Source: Candidatus Neomicrothrix sp. UBA814 (lineage in GTDB: Bacteria; Actinomycetota; Acidimicrobiia; Acidimicrobiales; Poriferisodalaceae). Taken from it: DNA of 64,000 nucleotides. The notes under the pieces are model-generated. The model made no database searches. It had not been told where the DNA came from and saw only the letters and a list, made by a program, of their open reading frames with translations. Location of the stretch: NCBI GenBank assembly GCA_002296525.1, contig DBIA01000017.1:372001-436000 (forward strand), read 5' to 3'. The translations under genes were made by a program, and so were the position numbers. Within the stretch, counting starts at the first letter, position 1. Every line of letters begins with the position of its first letter. This document shows positions 7,648-17,167 of the stretch, in pieces.

Positions 7648-9704
7648 AACTAACGCGCCGTCTGATTTCTTTGCTTGCTGTCTGTCTACTCACCCCATCT
7701 GTCTTCATGCACTACCCGGCGCAAGCTATCGCACCTGACAGCATCACAGTTCAAGGACGCGGCTGGGGCCACGGACGCGGCCTTCAGCAATGGGGGGCCC
7801 TTGGCTATGCAATCGACCATTTCTGGTCTTACGAACAGATCCTTCAGCACTATTACTCAAATACCACTAGCAGTTATGTCAGCGATCGAGAGGTCAAAGT
7901 TCACATAACTCGCAACAACGAAATGGACCTTTTGGTTACATCTGCTAACCCGTTTACCGTTCAGGGTCTTCAGTTCTACGGTGGGCAAATTGCGAGGCTA
8001 TCTGCGAACGGGCCCTCTAGCTTTAATATTCGACAATCCAGTGGCTGCGCTGACCCGGGCTACCCCGTATATGACGGTCATCCTGGCCAGTTTGATGCCA
8101 GTGGGCGCACCTATATCGAAGCCCACCCTATAAATGGCAATCAGTCTGTCGATGACTTGACTCAACTTTTGCAGTTGGTCACCTGTGACCGATCCAATCC
8201 GAATTTGGAAGTTTCGCGGCGGCACTACCGCGGCTCGCTTGGGCTCATCGAACAGAATGGCCAGTACACCTTCAACAGGGTTAGCCGAGAACAGTACTTA
8301 CGGGGAGTTGTTCCCCAAGAAACACCTTCGTCGTGGGGAACCATGGGCGGCGGCCTTGGCATGCACGCGTTGCGGGCCCAAGCGGTAGCTGCTCGAACGT
8401 ATTTGGAAGCAATTTCGCAACGACGCAAAGCCAAGGGATATATGACAGATACGTGCGACACGATTGGCTGTCAGGTCTACCTCGGAGCCAGCGCGAAAGG
8501 TAAACCCCTCGATTATGGAAATGACTTTTGGACCACCACGGCAGCGGTCAACGAGACGAGCGGATTGATCCGAGTCGCATTCGACGGGTCAGTTCCGTTA
8601 GCAGAATTCGGTTCGAGTAGCGGTGGCTGGACCACCCCGCAGTCAGAACTATCGGCTTTTCCGGCGGTGATCGATGAGGGCGATGACGTAGAACCCAATC
8701 CCCACCACCTGTGGGAGAAAACTATCCGCCGGACCGATGTGGAAACCATGTACCCCGAACTCGGCCAATTGAAGGAAATCAAAGTAACCCTGAGAAATGG
8801 ACTCGGGGATTGGGGTGGGCGAACGCGCCAACTGCTGTTGCGCGGTACGAACGCAAACACCACCGTCGACATTGCCAACTGGGCTGAAGATCCATTTCGC
8901 AAAGGTCTAGGTCTTAAATCGGACTGGTACCAGTTCCCACAATTCCCTGAATACAGTGAACCCGGATTCTGGCTCGCGAAGAGCAACGGCGGAGTTCTGG
9001 CGGTGGGAACGGCCAAGCACTACGGCGACGCCAAACAAGCCAATCGCTCTGGTCCCATCGTGGATTTAGCGGCGCCCTACGGAGCGGAAGGCTATTGGCT
9101 TGTTTCTCAAACCGGAGAGGTGTTTTCCTACGGCAGCGCTGTTCACCACGGAGATCTTCGTGGTCAAAGCCTCGACCATCCAGTTGTTGCGATGACTGCT
9201 CACCCAACAGGTAACGGCTACTGGCTGGCAACGGCTGACGGGGGGGTCTTTGCATTTGGTAATGCTGTTTTCCACGGTTCGATGGCCAGCGTTACCCTCA
9301 ACCAGCCGGTAGTCGGAATGGAAACTACTCGGACTGGCAATGGGTATTGGCTCGTTGCATCGGACGGCGGAATTTTCAGCTTCGGTGACGCGGGCTTCTA
9401 CGGTTCGACAGGTGACATCGTGCTGAACAAGCCAATTACCTCGATGACTGCAGCACGAGACGGCCGAGGTTATTGGTTCGTTGCATCCGATGGAGGAGTA
9501 TTTGCGTTCGGCTCAGTTGAATTTTTTGGATCCCGAGGCGGAAACAAGAATCGGCTATCCACTGCTGGGATGGCCGTTACCAACACTAACGACGGCTACT
9601 GGCTGGTTTGGGACGATGGTACGAGTTTCCCCTTTGGTGACGCTCCTGATTTTCGGAGCAGTGTCGCGAAGCGCACTGTCGTTGCTATAGAGGTGGTTCC
9701 GTAA
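7644..9704 (+). CDS. Secreted SpoIID/LytB-domain protein with C-terminal GYWLV/FGDA repeats
   Basis: 686 residues starting with GTG that overlaps the protease stop (GTGA). A signal peptide covers residues 1 to about 28 (SLLAVCLLTPSVFMHYPAQA). The SpoIID domain (about 35-420) shows GRGWGHGRGLQQWGALGYA, YLRGVVPQETPSSWG and ALRAQAVAARTYL, the signatures of the SpoIID/LytB family, whose members remodel peptidoglycan or activate amidases. From residue about 442 to the end there are six repeats of about 42 residues like those of the upstream subtilase. Extracellular cell-wall role likely; whether it has lytic transglycosylase activity cannot be told. Placed inside a glycan-synthesis region. Confidence 0.9.
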   Translation: MKLTRRLISLLAVCLLTPSVFMHYPAQAIAPDSITVQGRGWGHGRGLQQWGALGYAIDHFWSYEQILQHYYSNTTSSYVSDREVKVHITRNNEMDLLVTSANPFTVQGLQFYGGQIARLSANGPSSFNIRQSSGCADPGYPVYDGHPGQFDASGRTYIEAHPINGNQSVDDLTQLLQLVTCDRSNPNLEVSRRHYRGSLGLIEQNGQYTFNRVSREQYLRGVVPQETPSSWGTMGGGLGMHALRAQAVAARTYLEAISQRRKAKGYMTDTCDTIGCQVYLGASAKGKPLDYGNDFWTTTAAVNETSGLIRVAFDGSVPLAEFGSSSGGWTTPQSELSAFPAVIDEGDDVEPNPHHLWEKTIRRTDVETMYPELGQLKEIKVTLRNGLGDWGGRTRQLLLRGTNANTTVDIANWAEDPFRKGLGLKSDWYQFPQFPEYSEPGFWLAKSNGGVLAVGTAKHYGDAKQANRSGPIVDLAAPYGAEGYWLVSQTGEVFSYGSAVHHGDLRGQSLDHPVVAMTAHPTGNGYWLATADGGVFAFGNAVFHGSMASVTLNQPVVGMETTRTGNGYWLVASDGGIFSFGDAGFYGSTGDIVLNKPITSMTAARDGRGYWFVASDGGVFAFGSVEFFGSRGGNKNRLSTAGMAVTNTNDGYWLVWDDGTSFPFGDAPDFRSSVAKRTVVAIEVVP
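8967..9701 (+). repeat. Six tandem ~42-residue repeats at C-terminus of SpoIID-like protein
   Basis: Units open with FWLAKSNGG, YWLVSQTGE, YWLATADGG, YWLVASDGG, YWFVASDGG and YWLVWDDGT, and carry an FGDA/FGNA-type core. They match the subtilase repeats at protein level. Unit 4 is closest to subtilase unit 3: both contain GSTG and LNKPITS and share short identical DNA such as CCAATTACCTC. Confidence 0.85.
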
Positions 9705-9759
9705 TCTTCGGTACAGGTGATTCAGTCCGTTGCATGGGGCCGAGTACTCTCGGATCGAC

Positions 9760-12700
9760 GTGACGAACGAATCCAAACTCGCCCCTCCAGTAGTAGTTGT
9801 GCTGGTTCTTAACGACCCGGGGGAGTGGTCTGACCAAGTACTTGAAGGTTTAAATAATCAGGATTACGAGAACTTTCAAGTGTTGGTGATGAACCGTGGG
9901 CCTAGCTCCAACGCGGACCGAGTTCGTGCCGCGATTAGAGACGCGACAGTTAAACATGTGCCCAATGCAAAATCTTATGCAGAGGCAGCGAACGCTGTAA
10001 GTGGCCTAGTTGAAGGAGCAGCCTTCTACCTGTTTCTTCGTGACGACACGGCTTTAGCGCCGAATGCGGTCAGCCTCTTGGTTGAGGAGGCGTTGGAGTC
10101 GAACGCCGGAGTCTTGGGCCCAAAGGTCCTCGACTTTAATGACACTTCCCGAATTCTGTCGATGGGCTTCGTGGTCGACGCGTTCGCTGTCGCAACTCCC
10201 ATTGTTGAAGCTGGCGAGCTAGACCAAAAGCAACACGACCGCGTGCGCGAAGTATTTTCGGTAAGCGGACACGCCGTGTTGGTTCGTTCTGACTTATTCG
10301 CAACTATCGGAGGTTTTGACCAACGGATCGCCGACTTCGAAGAACATTTAGACCTTTGCTGGAGGGTTCAAATAGCCGGTGGTCGAGTCTTGGTTGTCCC
10401 GACGGCAAATGTTAGTTCTCTCGAGCGGATGTCAGCCTTGAGTCAGCCGCTGAGGCGTCGACATAGCATGAGACACCGTCAGCACATAGTCGCGAAATGC
10501 TACGGCTGGGTGCACCTAGTCCCAATTTTGATATTGGCGATGGTGCTGTCCTTGCTTGAAGTGGTTTACAGCTTGCTCGCCTTAAGGTTTCGGCATGCTC
10601 GGGATGTTTTTTGGGCTTGGGGATGGAATCTGTTGCAAATTCCCTACCTATTAAAAGCGCGACGTCACATTTCTCGCGTAAGAGAAACTCGCGATCGGCA
10701 GATTCGTCGACGGCAGATTGGGGGCTCGTCACGACTGCGAGGTTTTTTGCAAGGCCAGATCGGTGGTGACATAGCCCTCCAGTCGATTCGGGGACGAGCC
10801 GGGCGCCGTGTAACACAGAGTTTTGCGTCGGGACCCCGCCGTATTTCCCTTATAGCGTTGTCATGCTTGGGACTGGTTTTGGCATTCGGTAGCCGCCATT
10901 TGCTTACACAGGGCGTCCCGGCCTACGGACAATTCGCAGCGTTTCCTGATCCAGCGTCTTTGTTGTCCGAATATTGGGGTGGGTGGCGCGAAATCGGAGT
11001 TGGCGTCACAGGGATTGGCCCAGCTGCCTTGGGTCTTTTGGGCACAGTCGGGTGGGCAACTTTCGGAGCACAGGAGCTACTCCGAGAAGTCCTGATCCTC
11101 AGCCTTCTCCCGATTGGAATGTTGGGTATGTGGCGGCTCCTCAAACCGCTCGATTTCATATGGGGGCGAGTTGTCGGAACGTTGCTCTACGCTGCTCTGC
11201 CCGTTCCCTATAACGCCCTTGTTCATGGACGCTGGGGGACACTCTTATTGGTAGCTGCGCTCCCCTTTGTTGTTCGCCGAGCTCTCGAAGCGTTCAGTGC
11301 CCCAAATTACTCTTCCGAAAGCCGTGGCACCTTGGCGCAATCGGCCTCGCTGGGTCTCTTAATCGCAGTAGTTGCTGCTTTCGAACCCATGGTCTTCATT
11401 ACTGCATTGGCTGTTTTTTTGGTCGTAGCTTTAGGGACTATCGGAGTGGTGACAGCAAGTAACTACTGTCGCGGAATTGCGGTCGTTTCGCTTTCAGTAG
11501 CGATTGCAGCTTTGATGCACCTTCCTTGGGTCGGACTTCTAGGCGGCAGCGAACAAGTCCTAAGTCATCTGCTCGTGCGTTCTCCCTGGGAAGATCCCGA
11601 GGGACTCGCGGATGTGCTTCGTTTCGCGCCGGAATTCTACGGAAGTGCATGGGCTACATGGAGCCCGTTGTTAGTAGCCGCCGTACCGCTTCTGCTGGGT
11701 CGAGGTGAACGCCTTCGTATGGCATTAACAGGAGGTTCCCTTGCCCTCGTCGGATTTCTCTTAGCGTGGTGCTCACAAAATGACTGGTTAAGTGACCTGA
11801 CACGCCGAGATGTGATGGTAGCTGAGGGTTCGATGGTGCTAGCAGCAGTCGGAGTTTGTTGGTGCGCAGCTTTAGGTCCATCTGCTATCCGACTCGATGG
11901 GCCTCGAGCTTCCTCATTGTTTCGCCGAGGTTGCGTCCTAATTGGAGCAGCATCGTTGGCAGTAGCTAGTGCTGTTCTTCTGCTTGAGAGTGCCAATGGA
12001 AGGTGGGGAGCGCCGACGAATGACTTGCGTGTCTCTCTCTCGCTACTAGACGACCGCGATATCGGGCCGTCGTATCGAGTTTTGTGGCTCGGAGCTCCTG
12101 AAGTATTACCGCTGGCGGGTTGGCCCATTGGTCAAGACGGGTTGTATGCAGCGACTTCGGTGAGGGGTCACCCTGATATCCGACATCAGTGGGTGGGCGC
12201 TCCTGCTGACTCAGATCAGGAACTTTTGAACGCCGTTGCGATAGGACTATCTGGCAACACGGTGAGGATGGGGCGTTTATTGGCTCCATTTGGAATTAGG
12301 TACATAGCGGTTGTTGAGCGATCTGCTCCATCTTTCTCAAGCGGTATCGACCGTCCTGTGGGGCCTCGTGTCGAGCAAAGCCTGGGTTCGCAGCTGGACC
12401 TTAGGCCCCTTGCGGCGGACCCGTCGGTACGTGTTTTACTTAACGAGTCGTGGATGTCGAGTAGGGCACAATTCGCGGAACCGGTTCGATTAGCTGGGCT
12501 TGACGAACCCGGTGAACTGGTAGTGACCGACCTTACGTCGGGTATACCAATTTTAACTGACCGACGAAGCGCTCGAGAGCAACGGGGATTCGTCGGAGCT
12601 GGTGAGGTATTGGTATCTGAGGCCTTTGACAATAACTGGAGGCTCTTGGTTAGTGACACAATATTGACACCGACTCGCTCGTTTGGCTGGGCGATGCGCT

Positions 12701-12855
12701 TCGATAGTCCGGTTGAGGGCCCCGCCGTTCTATGGCACGTCAGACCCGACTCTGTTGCCGATCGTGCAGTCGTGCAGATCGTTTTATGGCTAGTAGTTGC
12801 GCGGTTTGCAGTGACGGAAAGACGGCGGGTGAGTGAAGCCGAGTTGTCCACATGA
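9760..12855 (+). CDS. GT2 glycosyltransferase fused to large polytopic membrane domain
   Basis: About 1031 residues. The N-terminal part (to residue about 250) is a GT-A family-2 domain: PPVVVVLVLNDP start, RDDT acid cluster, and FEEHLDLCWR, the ED-x-D/DLxxR-type acceptor motif. Beyond it lie many hydrophobic helices (about 255-290, 365-480, 500-740) and a long soluble C-terminal part before one final helix. Such GT2-membrane fusions next to DUF5719 genes are an actinobacterial arrangement. The start is uncertain: the GTG at 9760 with TACTCT 9 nt upstream is preferred, but the ATG at 9730 is also open. Its stop overlaps the DUF5719 start (ATGA). Likely role: sugar transfer for an extracytoplasmic polymer. 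Confidence 0.8.
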   Translation: MTNESKLAPPVVVVLVLNDPGEWSDQVLEGLNNQDYENFQVLVMNRGPSSNADRVRAAIRDATVKHVPNAKSYAEAANAVSGLVEGAAFYLFLRDDTALAPNAVSLLVEEALESNAGVLGPKVLDFNDTSRILSMGFVVDAFAVATPIVEAGELDQKQHDRVREVFSVSGHAVLVRSDLFATIGGFDQRIADFEEHLDLCWRVQIAGGRVLVVPTANVSSLERMSALSQPLRRRHSMRHRQHIVAKCYGWVHLVPILILAMVLSLLEVVYSLLALRFRHARDVFWAWGWNLLQIPYLLKARRHISRVRETRDRQIRRRQIGGSSRLRGFLQGQIGGDIALQSIRGRAGRRVTQSFASGPRRISLIALSCLGLVLAFGSRHLLTQGVPAYGQFAAFPDPASLLSEYWGGWREIGVGVTGIGPAALGLLGTVGWATFGAQELLREVLILSLLPIGMLGMWRLLKPLDFIWGRVVGTLLYAALPVPYNALVHGRWGTLLLVAALPFVVRRALEAFSAPNYSSESRGTLAQSASLGLLIAVVAAFEPMVFITALAVFLVVALGTIGVVTASNYCRGIAVVSLSVAIAALMHLPWVGLLGGSEQVLSHLLVRSPWEDPEGLADVLRFAPEFYGSAWATWSPLLVAAVPLLLGRGERLRMALTGGSLALVGFLLAWCSQNDWLSDLTRRDVMVAEGSMVLAAVGVCWCAALGPSAIRLDGPRASSLFRRGCVLIGAASLAVASAVLLLESANGRWGAPTNDLRVSLSLLDDRDIGPSYRVLWLGAPEVLPLAGWPIGQDGLYAATSVRGHPDIRHQWVGAPADSDQELLNAVAIGLSGNTVRMGRLLAPFGIRYIAVVERSAPSFSSGIDRPVGPRVEQSLGSQLDLRPLAADPSVRVLLNESWMSSRAQFAEPVRLAGLDEPGELVVTDLTSGIPILTDRRSAREQRGFVGAGEVLVSEAFDNNWRLLVSDTILTPTRSFGWAMRFDSPVEGPAVLWHVRPDSVADRAVVQIVLWLVVARFAVTERRRVSEAELST

Positions 12856-14372
12856 CCCTGCTGTTATGGATAGTTCGTTTGGTCTTACCTATTGCATTGG
12901 TAGTGGGTTTGTTCGTCGACGGAAGCCTTGATCAAGGCAATGCAGATTCAACCGGGGTAGTCCTCGTCGATTCAGACAATGCGGTTCCGGGAGGGCAATC
13001 TCTAACCTCTACCTGGTATTGCCCGACTGCTCATAGTAGGGAACTGCCCGAAGCTGGAGTAACGGCGCAGGTCGAGCTTGTACTCACGAATACTGCAGCT
13101 GAGCCCACAAAGGCCAGCATTTATCTTGTAAGTCCTACTAGCCCCCAGCGGCTGGTTCAGCTAGAAGTCCCGGGCCTTGCTAGTCGGTCGCTGGAAGTAG
13201 CTGATCACACCGCAGATGAACTGGTATCAGCGTTAGTTGAAGCACCGGCGCCCGGCATCGTCGCTGCCCGACGCGTGCGTTCCCCCTACGGCTCTGAAGT
13301 CAGTCCGTGTTCTTCGGTTGTCTCTGACGAGTGGTATGTGGTTTCAGCTGACACCCAAGCAGATACCACTAGCCACCTTGTGGTGTTTAACCCGCTTCCG
13401 ATCGACGCCGTGATTGATTTGAGTTTTGCCAGCGAGCTAGAGGTTGGCCCATATATACCTAGAGAGCTTGGCGGGTTGGTGGTCCCTGCAGCTAGCTCGC
13501 TGTTGATAGATATTGGCGAACATGTTCGGCGTCGCGATGTGGTCAGTGCGACGTTGCGGGCACGGTTAGGTCGAGTTGTTGTGGATCATATCCAGACCTT
13601 CGATGGGTCAAGTGGTCGAGTTGGTTTCTCGGCCCACCTTGCTAGTGCAACGATTGCGACCTCGTGGTACCACCCCATTGCCCGGCTAGGACCAACGGAA
13701 GTAGCTTCTGTTGTGGTGTCGAACCCTACCGATGTGGTCGCTGATATAGAGGTTTCGGTAGTTACGGGCGAGGGTCCTACTGAATCGGCGGTTGCTAGCG
13801 TTGGCCCCTATGACTTGGTCAAAGTACAAGTCTTACCTGAAGTTGAAGAACGATTGGTGTCCAACACTGTTTTCACCGCTGCTGCGCTTTTCGGAATTCT
13901 GGTTCAGTCATCAAATGGGGTTCCAGTTGTGTCGGGAGTGGAGTTAGCCTCGGGTCCCCGGGGATCGCCGGGTAAGGAAAGCACCGAAAATGAGTTGCTG
14001 CCCATTCGAAATGGACAAGAGGAAGTGCAACTTCCCCCTGGTCGGGAAAGTGGACTTTCTGTAAGCCCAGGAGTGCCGAACGGAGCTAAACGGTGGATAC
14101 TGGCGATTCCGGATCTAGGTGGTCAAGTAATGATCGGACTCCAAAACACTAACCAGACCGAAGCGACAGTTTTCTTATCTCCCTACGGAAGTCGGGGAAG
14201 ATACAAGGTGTCATTAGCTGGCTTTGGATCTAAATCTGTTCCCTTGGCTGCAGGTAGCACTATAGAAATTAGAAGTGAACTGCCGATTGCGGTGACTGCG
14301 CTGCACCAGAATGCAAGTGGAGCCGGCCTGAATTCGATATTGGGAATCAAGTTCGTTGAGGTTCAACCATGA
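12852..14372 (+). CDS. DUF5719-like membrane-anchored extracytoplasmic protein
   Basis: 506 residues with one N-terminal hydrophobic segment (residues about 3-22) and a long Ser/Val/Thr-rich, beta-type exterior part made of similar modules (ELVLTNTAAEP, SVVVSNPTDVV, MIGLQNTNQTE), each like an immunoglobulin-type strand pair. This architecture and the position after a membrane GT2 fit actinobacterial DUF5719 proteins, whose function is unknown. The mature part has exactly two cysteines (Cys57 in TWYCP and Cys153 in SPCSS), which could form one disulfide. It is translationally coupled at both ends (ATGA overlaps) with the GT2 and thioredoxin-like genes. Confidence 0.75.
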   Translation: MTLLLWIVRLVLPIALVVGLFVDGSLDQGNADSTGVVLVDSDNAVPGGQSLTSTWYCPTAHSRELPEAGVTAQVELVLTNTAAEPTKASIYLVSPTSPQRLVQLEVPGLASRSLEVADHTADELVSALVEAPAPGIVAARRVRSPYGSEVSPCSSVVSDEWYVVSADTQADTTSHLVVFNPLPIDAVIDLSFASELEVGPYIPRELGGLVVPAASSLLIDIGEHVRRRDVVSATLRARLGRVVVDHIQTFDGSSGRVGFSAHLASATIATSWYHPIARLGPTEVASVVVSNPTDVVADIEVSVVTGEGPTESAVASVGPYDLVKVQVLPEVEERLVSNTVFTAAALFGILVQSSNGVPVVSGVELASGPRGSPGKESTENELLPIRNGQEEVQLPPGRESGLSVSPGVPNGAKRWILAIPDLGGQVMIGLQNTNQTEATVFLSPYGSRGRYKVSLAGFGSKSVPLAAGSTIEIRSELPIAVTALHQNASGAGLNSILGIKFVEVQP

Positions 14373-14776
14373 TTCGCCTCTTGACCGCTCTATGCCTGGG
14401 TGGTGCCGTTTCTGGGCTAGCTGTTTTTTTGAATCGAACCAGTTCGACGACCAGTATCGCTGTGCGTCGCAACTCTTTGCCTACGCGTGTCCCGGCATCT
14501 GAGGTTGGGTTAGCCGCAGACGTCGCCATAGTGGTCTTCACTGAGAAGAGCTGCCATAGCTGCCAGGATGTCGTGCGCCTTATTCGAGGACCTGCTGGAG
14601 CTGGTTTACCTGTCGCCGATATTGAATATGGCACGAGCCCAGAGCTTCACCGAAAATTTGATATCGACACTGTTCCTACGACGGTAATAGTTGACGAGCA
14701 AGGGACCGTGGTGGCGGGATGGGTTGGTCGCATTGATCTCAGTGAATTTACGACCGCTTTAGCAAAAGTTGTTTAG
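14369..14776 (+). CDS. Membrane-anchored thioredoxin-like protein
   Basis: 135 residues. An N-terminal hydrophobic stretch (about 1-21) acts as signal or anchor. The thioredoxin fold follows, with FTEKSCHSCQDV (Cys62-x-x-Cys65 active site) and DTVPTTVIVDEQG (cis-Pro103), both standard. It is likely outside the membrane as an oxidase, reductase or isomerase. The start overlaps the DUF5719 stop by 4 bp, and that protein has just two cysteines, so it is a natural candidate partner (inference). The 3' end overlaps the convergent ftsH gene by 4 bp. Confidence 0.82.
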   Translation: MIRLLTALCLGGAVSGLAVFLNRTSSTTSIAVRRNSLPTRVPASEVGLAADVAIVVFTEKSCHSCQDVVRLIRGPAGAGLPVADIEYGTSPELHRKFDIDTVPTTVIVDEQGTVVAGWVGRIDLSEFTTALAKVV

Positions 14777-16683
14777 TCGGTCTCTGACTTGGCAGTGGGA
14801 GGATGTCCTTCGGTTTCGGAAATGGAACCCGATGCTGGTTCGCTTTCATCTGGTTCGGGTATCAACTGTGCTACTTGCTCGCCTGAAATTGTTTCTTTAT
14901 CAAGTAGGGCAGTTGCTATTCGGTCAAGTGCGCCTCTGTGCTCAATCAGTGCTTGTCGAGCGCGACCCTCTTGGGTTCGCAAAATTCGTTCCACTTCTTC
15001 GTCGATGATTCTTGCTGTGTCATCGCTGTAGTCTCGACCGCTTACCAAGCCCTCACCGAGGAATACCTGATTGTCTGACCCCCACGCCATAGGCCCAACG
15101 CGATCGCTCATTCCCCATTCGGTTACCATTCTGCGTGCTAGCTCGGTTCCTTGAATCAGATCGTTTGCAGCGCCGGTTGATGTGACACCGAATACGGTGT
15201 CTTCTGCCATGCGGCCTCCGAATAAAACCGCCAAGCGATCTTCGATGTAGTCCTGGGAGTAGGCGTGACGTTCCTCAGGTAGTTGCATGGTGATACCTAG
15301 CGCTTGGCCTGTTGGAAGAATTGTCACTTTGTGAACTGGGTCAGAGTTTGCGAAGAGAGTGGCGATCAGGGCGTGACCTCCTTCGTGATACGCAGTGACT
15401 TCTTTTTCTCGGTCGGTCATCGCGACCGAATCCCTGCGCTGACCTATCAGTATTCTGTCTCTTGCTGCCTCAAAATCTTCTTGCGTTATTGAGTCTCGAT
15501 CCATGCGAACGGCATTGAGGGCGGCCTCGTTGACAAGGTTTGCGAGGTCGGCGCCGCTCATTCCTGGAGTGCCCTTTGCAACCAGGTCTAGATCAATGTT
15601 TTCATCGATGCTCTTGTCCTTGGCGTGAACGGTCAAAATAGCGCTCCGCTCTTCGGATTCAGGAAGCGGGACTACTACTTGGCGATCGAATCTGCCTGGT
15701 CGAAGAAGAGCAGGATCCAAAATGTCGGGGCGGTTAGTCGCAGCCATCATGACTATGCCCTCGGAAGCTTCGAACCCGTCCATCTCGGCAAGCATTTGGT
15801 TGAGGGTTTGTTCCCGTTCGTCGTGCCCGCCGCCGACTCCAGCGCCTCTTTTGCGTCCAATTGAGTCGATTTCGTCGATGAATATGATCGCTCGGCCCAA
15901 CTTCCGTGCTGTTTGGAAGAGGTCTCGGACTCTGCTTGCGCCTACCCCTACAAACATCTCCATAAAGTCTGAACCTGTTACGGACAGGAACGGAACTCCT
16001 GCTTCGCCCGCCACTGCTCGAGCGATCAACGTCTTGCCGGTACCTGGAGGGCCGACGAGTAGAACTCCCTTAGGGATGCGCGCACCCACCGCGGCAAAGC
16101 GATCAGGTTCTTTTAAGAAGTCGACGACTTCAGTGATTTCTTGTTTGACGCTCTTGTAACCGGCTATGTCGTCGAAGCCTGTTTCGGGTCGTTCAGTTGT
16201 ATAGGTCTTCGCCTTGCTGCGACCTATAGACATGATTCCGCTCATCTGGCCCTGAGCTCGCCGTTGCATCCACCAAAACAGTCCGATAATTAAAACGAAA
16301 GGTAAGAGAATTGGGAGCATGCTCAAGAATGGATTAGAGCTTTCGCTACGAAACTCAACCGTTACGTTTCGATCGCGCAAAAGTTCAAGGTCGGTCTCTG
16401 GAAGCTCTACGGGACCTTTGCTGCTGTAGGTGACGTCGTCGATGGCCTCAGCTTTGATGGCGCCGGTGCCGTTCGTAACCACAATTGAGTTGATTTTTCC
16501 GTCGCTCACTTCGTCTATGAGGTCGCTGTAATCAATTGCTGTTCCACTGTCTCTGTTGATGAGACCAGGGATAACGACTGACGCGAGAACTAGGGCCACA
16601 AGCATCCAGACTGACCAGCGAGGCCAGCCTTCGCGGCGGCGTTCGCTAGGAGGAGGTTCGGTCTCGTGTCCTTCGGGGACCAT
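14773..16683 (-). CDS. ftsH: ATP-dependent zinc metalloprotease FtsH
   Basis: 636 residues, the usual length. Membrane-bound AAA+ protease that degrades misfolded and regulatory membrane proteins. Two N-terminal transmembrane helices flank an extracytoplasmic segment (about 25-42 and 118-138). The AAA domain has Walker A GPPGTGKT, Walker B IIFIDEID and the second region of homology NRPDILDPALLRPGRFDR. The M41 protease domain has zinc-binding HEGGH. The ATG at 16683 is preceded by TAGCAT with a 6-nt gap and no Shine-Dalgarno, so it may be leaderless. It lies alone on the minus strand between plus-strand glycan genes. Confidence 0.97.
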   Translation of the reverse strand: MVPEGHETEPPPSERRREGWPRWSVWMLVALVLASVVIPGLINRDSGTAIDYSDLIDEVSDGKINSIVVTNGTGAIKAEAIDDVTYSSKGPVELPETDLELLRDRNVTVEFRSESSNPFLSMLPILLPFVLIIGLFWWMQRRAQGQMSGIMSIGRSKAKTYTTERPETGFDDIAGYKSVKQEITEVVDFLKEPDRFAAVGARIPKGVLLVGPPGTGKTLIARAVAGEAGVPFLSVTGSDFMEMFVGVGASRVRDLFQTARKLGRAIIFIDEIDSIGRKRGAGVGGGHDEREQTLNQMLAEMDGFEASEGIVMMAATNRPDILDPALLRPGRFDRQVVVPLPESEERSAILTVHAKDKSIDENIDLDLVAKGTPGMSGADLANLVNEAALNAVRMDRDSITQEDFEAARDRILIGQRRDSVAMTDREKEVTAYHEGGHALIATLFANSDPVHKVTILPTGQALGITMQLPEERHAYSQDYIEDRLAVLFGGRMAEDTVFGVTSTGAANDLIQGTELARRMVTEWGMSDRVGPMAWGSDNQVFLGEGLVSGRDYSDDTARIIDEEVERILRTQEGRARQALIEHRGALDRIATALLDKETISGEQVAQLIPEPDESEPASGSISETEGHPPTAKSETD

Positions 16684-16689
16684 ACAACC

Positions 16690-16695
16690 ATGCTA
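16690..16695 (-). promoter_or_regulatory. Predicted -10 box of ftsH (leaderless type)
   Basis: TAGCAT lies 6 nt before the ATG of ftsH. With usual -10 spacing, transcription would start at or next to the ATG. No -35 consensus is obvious. Confidence 0.45.
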
Positions 16696-16772
16696 GAGGC
16701 GAAGGCGACTTAATCATCTGCGTGACAGGGTCAGTTCCGCGCAAGGTCCCATAATTTTGTCAATGGGTTCTG

Positions 16773-16778
16773 TATCTT
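16773..16778 (+). promoter_or_regulatory. Predicted -10 box of the DUF3499 gene (leaderless type)
   Basis: TATCTT lies 7 nt before the GTG at 16786, and no Shine-Dalgarno is seen between them. Confidence 0.45.
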
Positions 16779-16785
16779 CGGCTAG

Positions 16786-17040
16786 GTGACGGTTTCTCGA
16801 TCCCGCTTATGTAGTAGACCTTTGTGCGCCAACGACGCGGAAGTGCTGTTGTTGTTTGACTATGAAACTCGTTTGGTGGAACTTTGCGCCTTGAACCCTG
16901 ATCACGACTCCAATCTTTTGGAGCTGTGTGCGGTTCATGCGAACAGGTTCCGTCCCCCTCAAGGCTGGTCCTGTCAGGACAGACGCAAAGAAAATCAGAT
17001 TCTCTTTCAGGATAAAGGCGCGTACATCAGCCAAGATTGA
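16786..17040 (+). CDS. DUF3499 family small zinc-ribbon-like protein
   Basis: 84 residues from a GTG. The sequence has CSRPLCANDA near the N-terminus and LCAVHANRFRPPQGW further on, giving paired Cys/His groups typical of the DUF3499 family (Mycobacterium Rv3258c), which is almost restricted to actinobacteria. Function unknown; metal binding is inferred from the Cys pattern. In mycobacteria it sits beside phosphomannomutase and the SIS isomerase, and both occur a few kilobases downstream here. This supports actinobacterial ancestry of the window. Confidence 0.8.
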   Translation: MTVSRSRLCSRPLCANDAEVLLLFDYETRLVELCALNPDHDSNLLELCAVHANRFRPPQGWSCQDRRKENQILFQDKGAYISQD

Positions 17041-17167
17041 CAGCAGAGAAACGCTTGAGGTTTCCTCATACAGTTGGGTGGTGACAAAGTAATCGGTTCT
17101 TGGTTCTAGACGGAGTTGAGTGCCCCCGATTCCCGTTGGTGGTGAGCAGATGCCAACATAAGGACGA

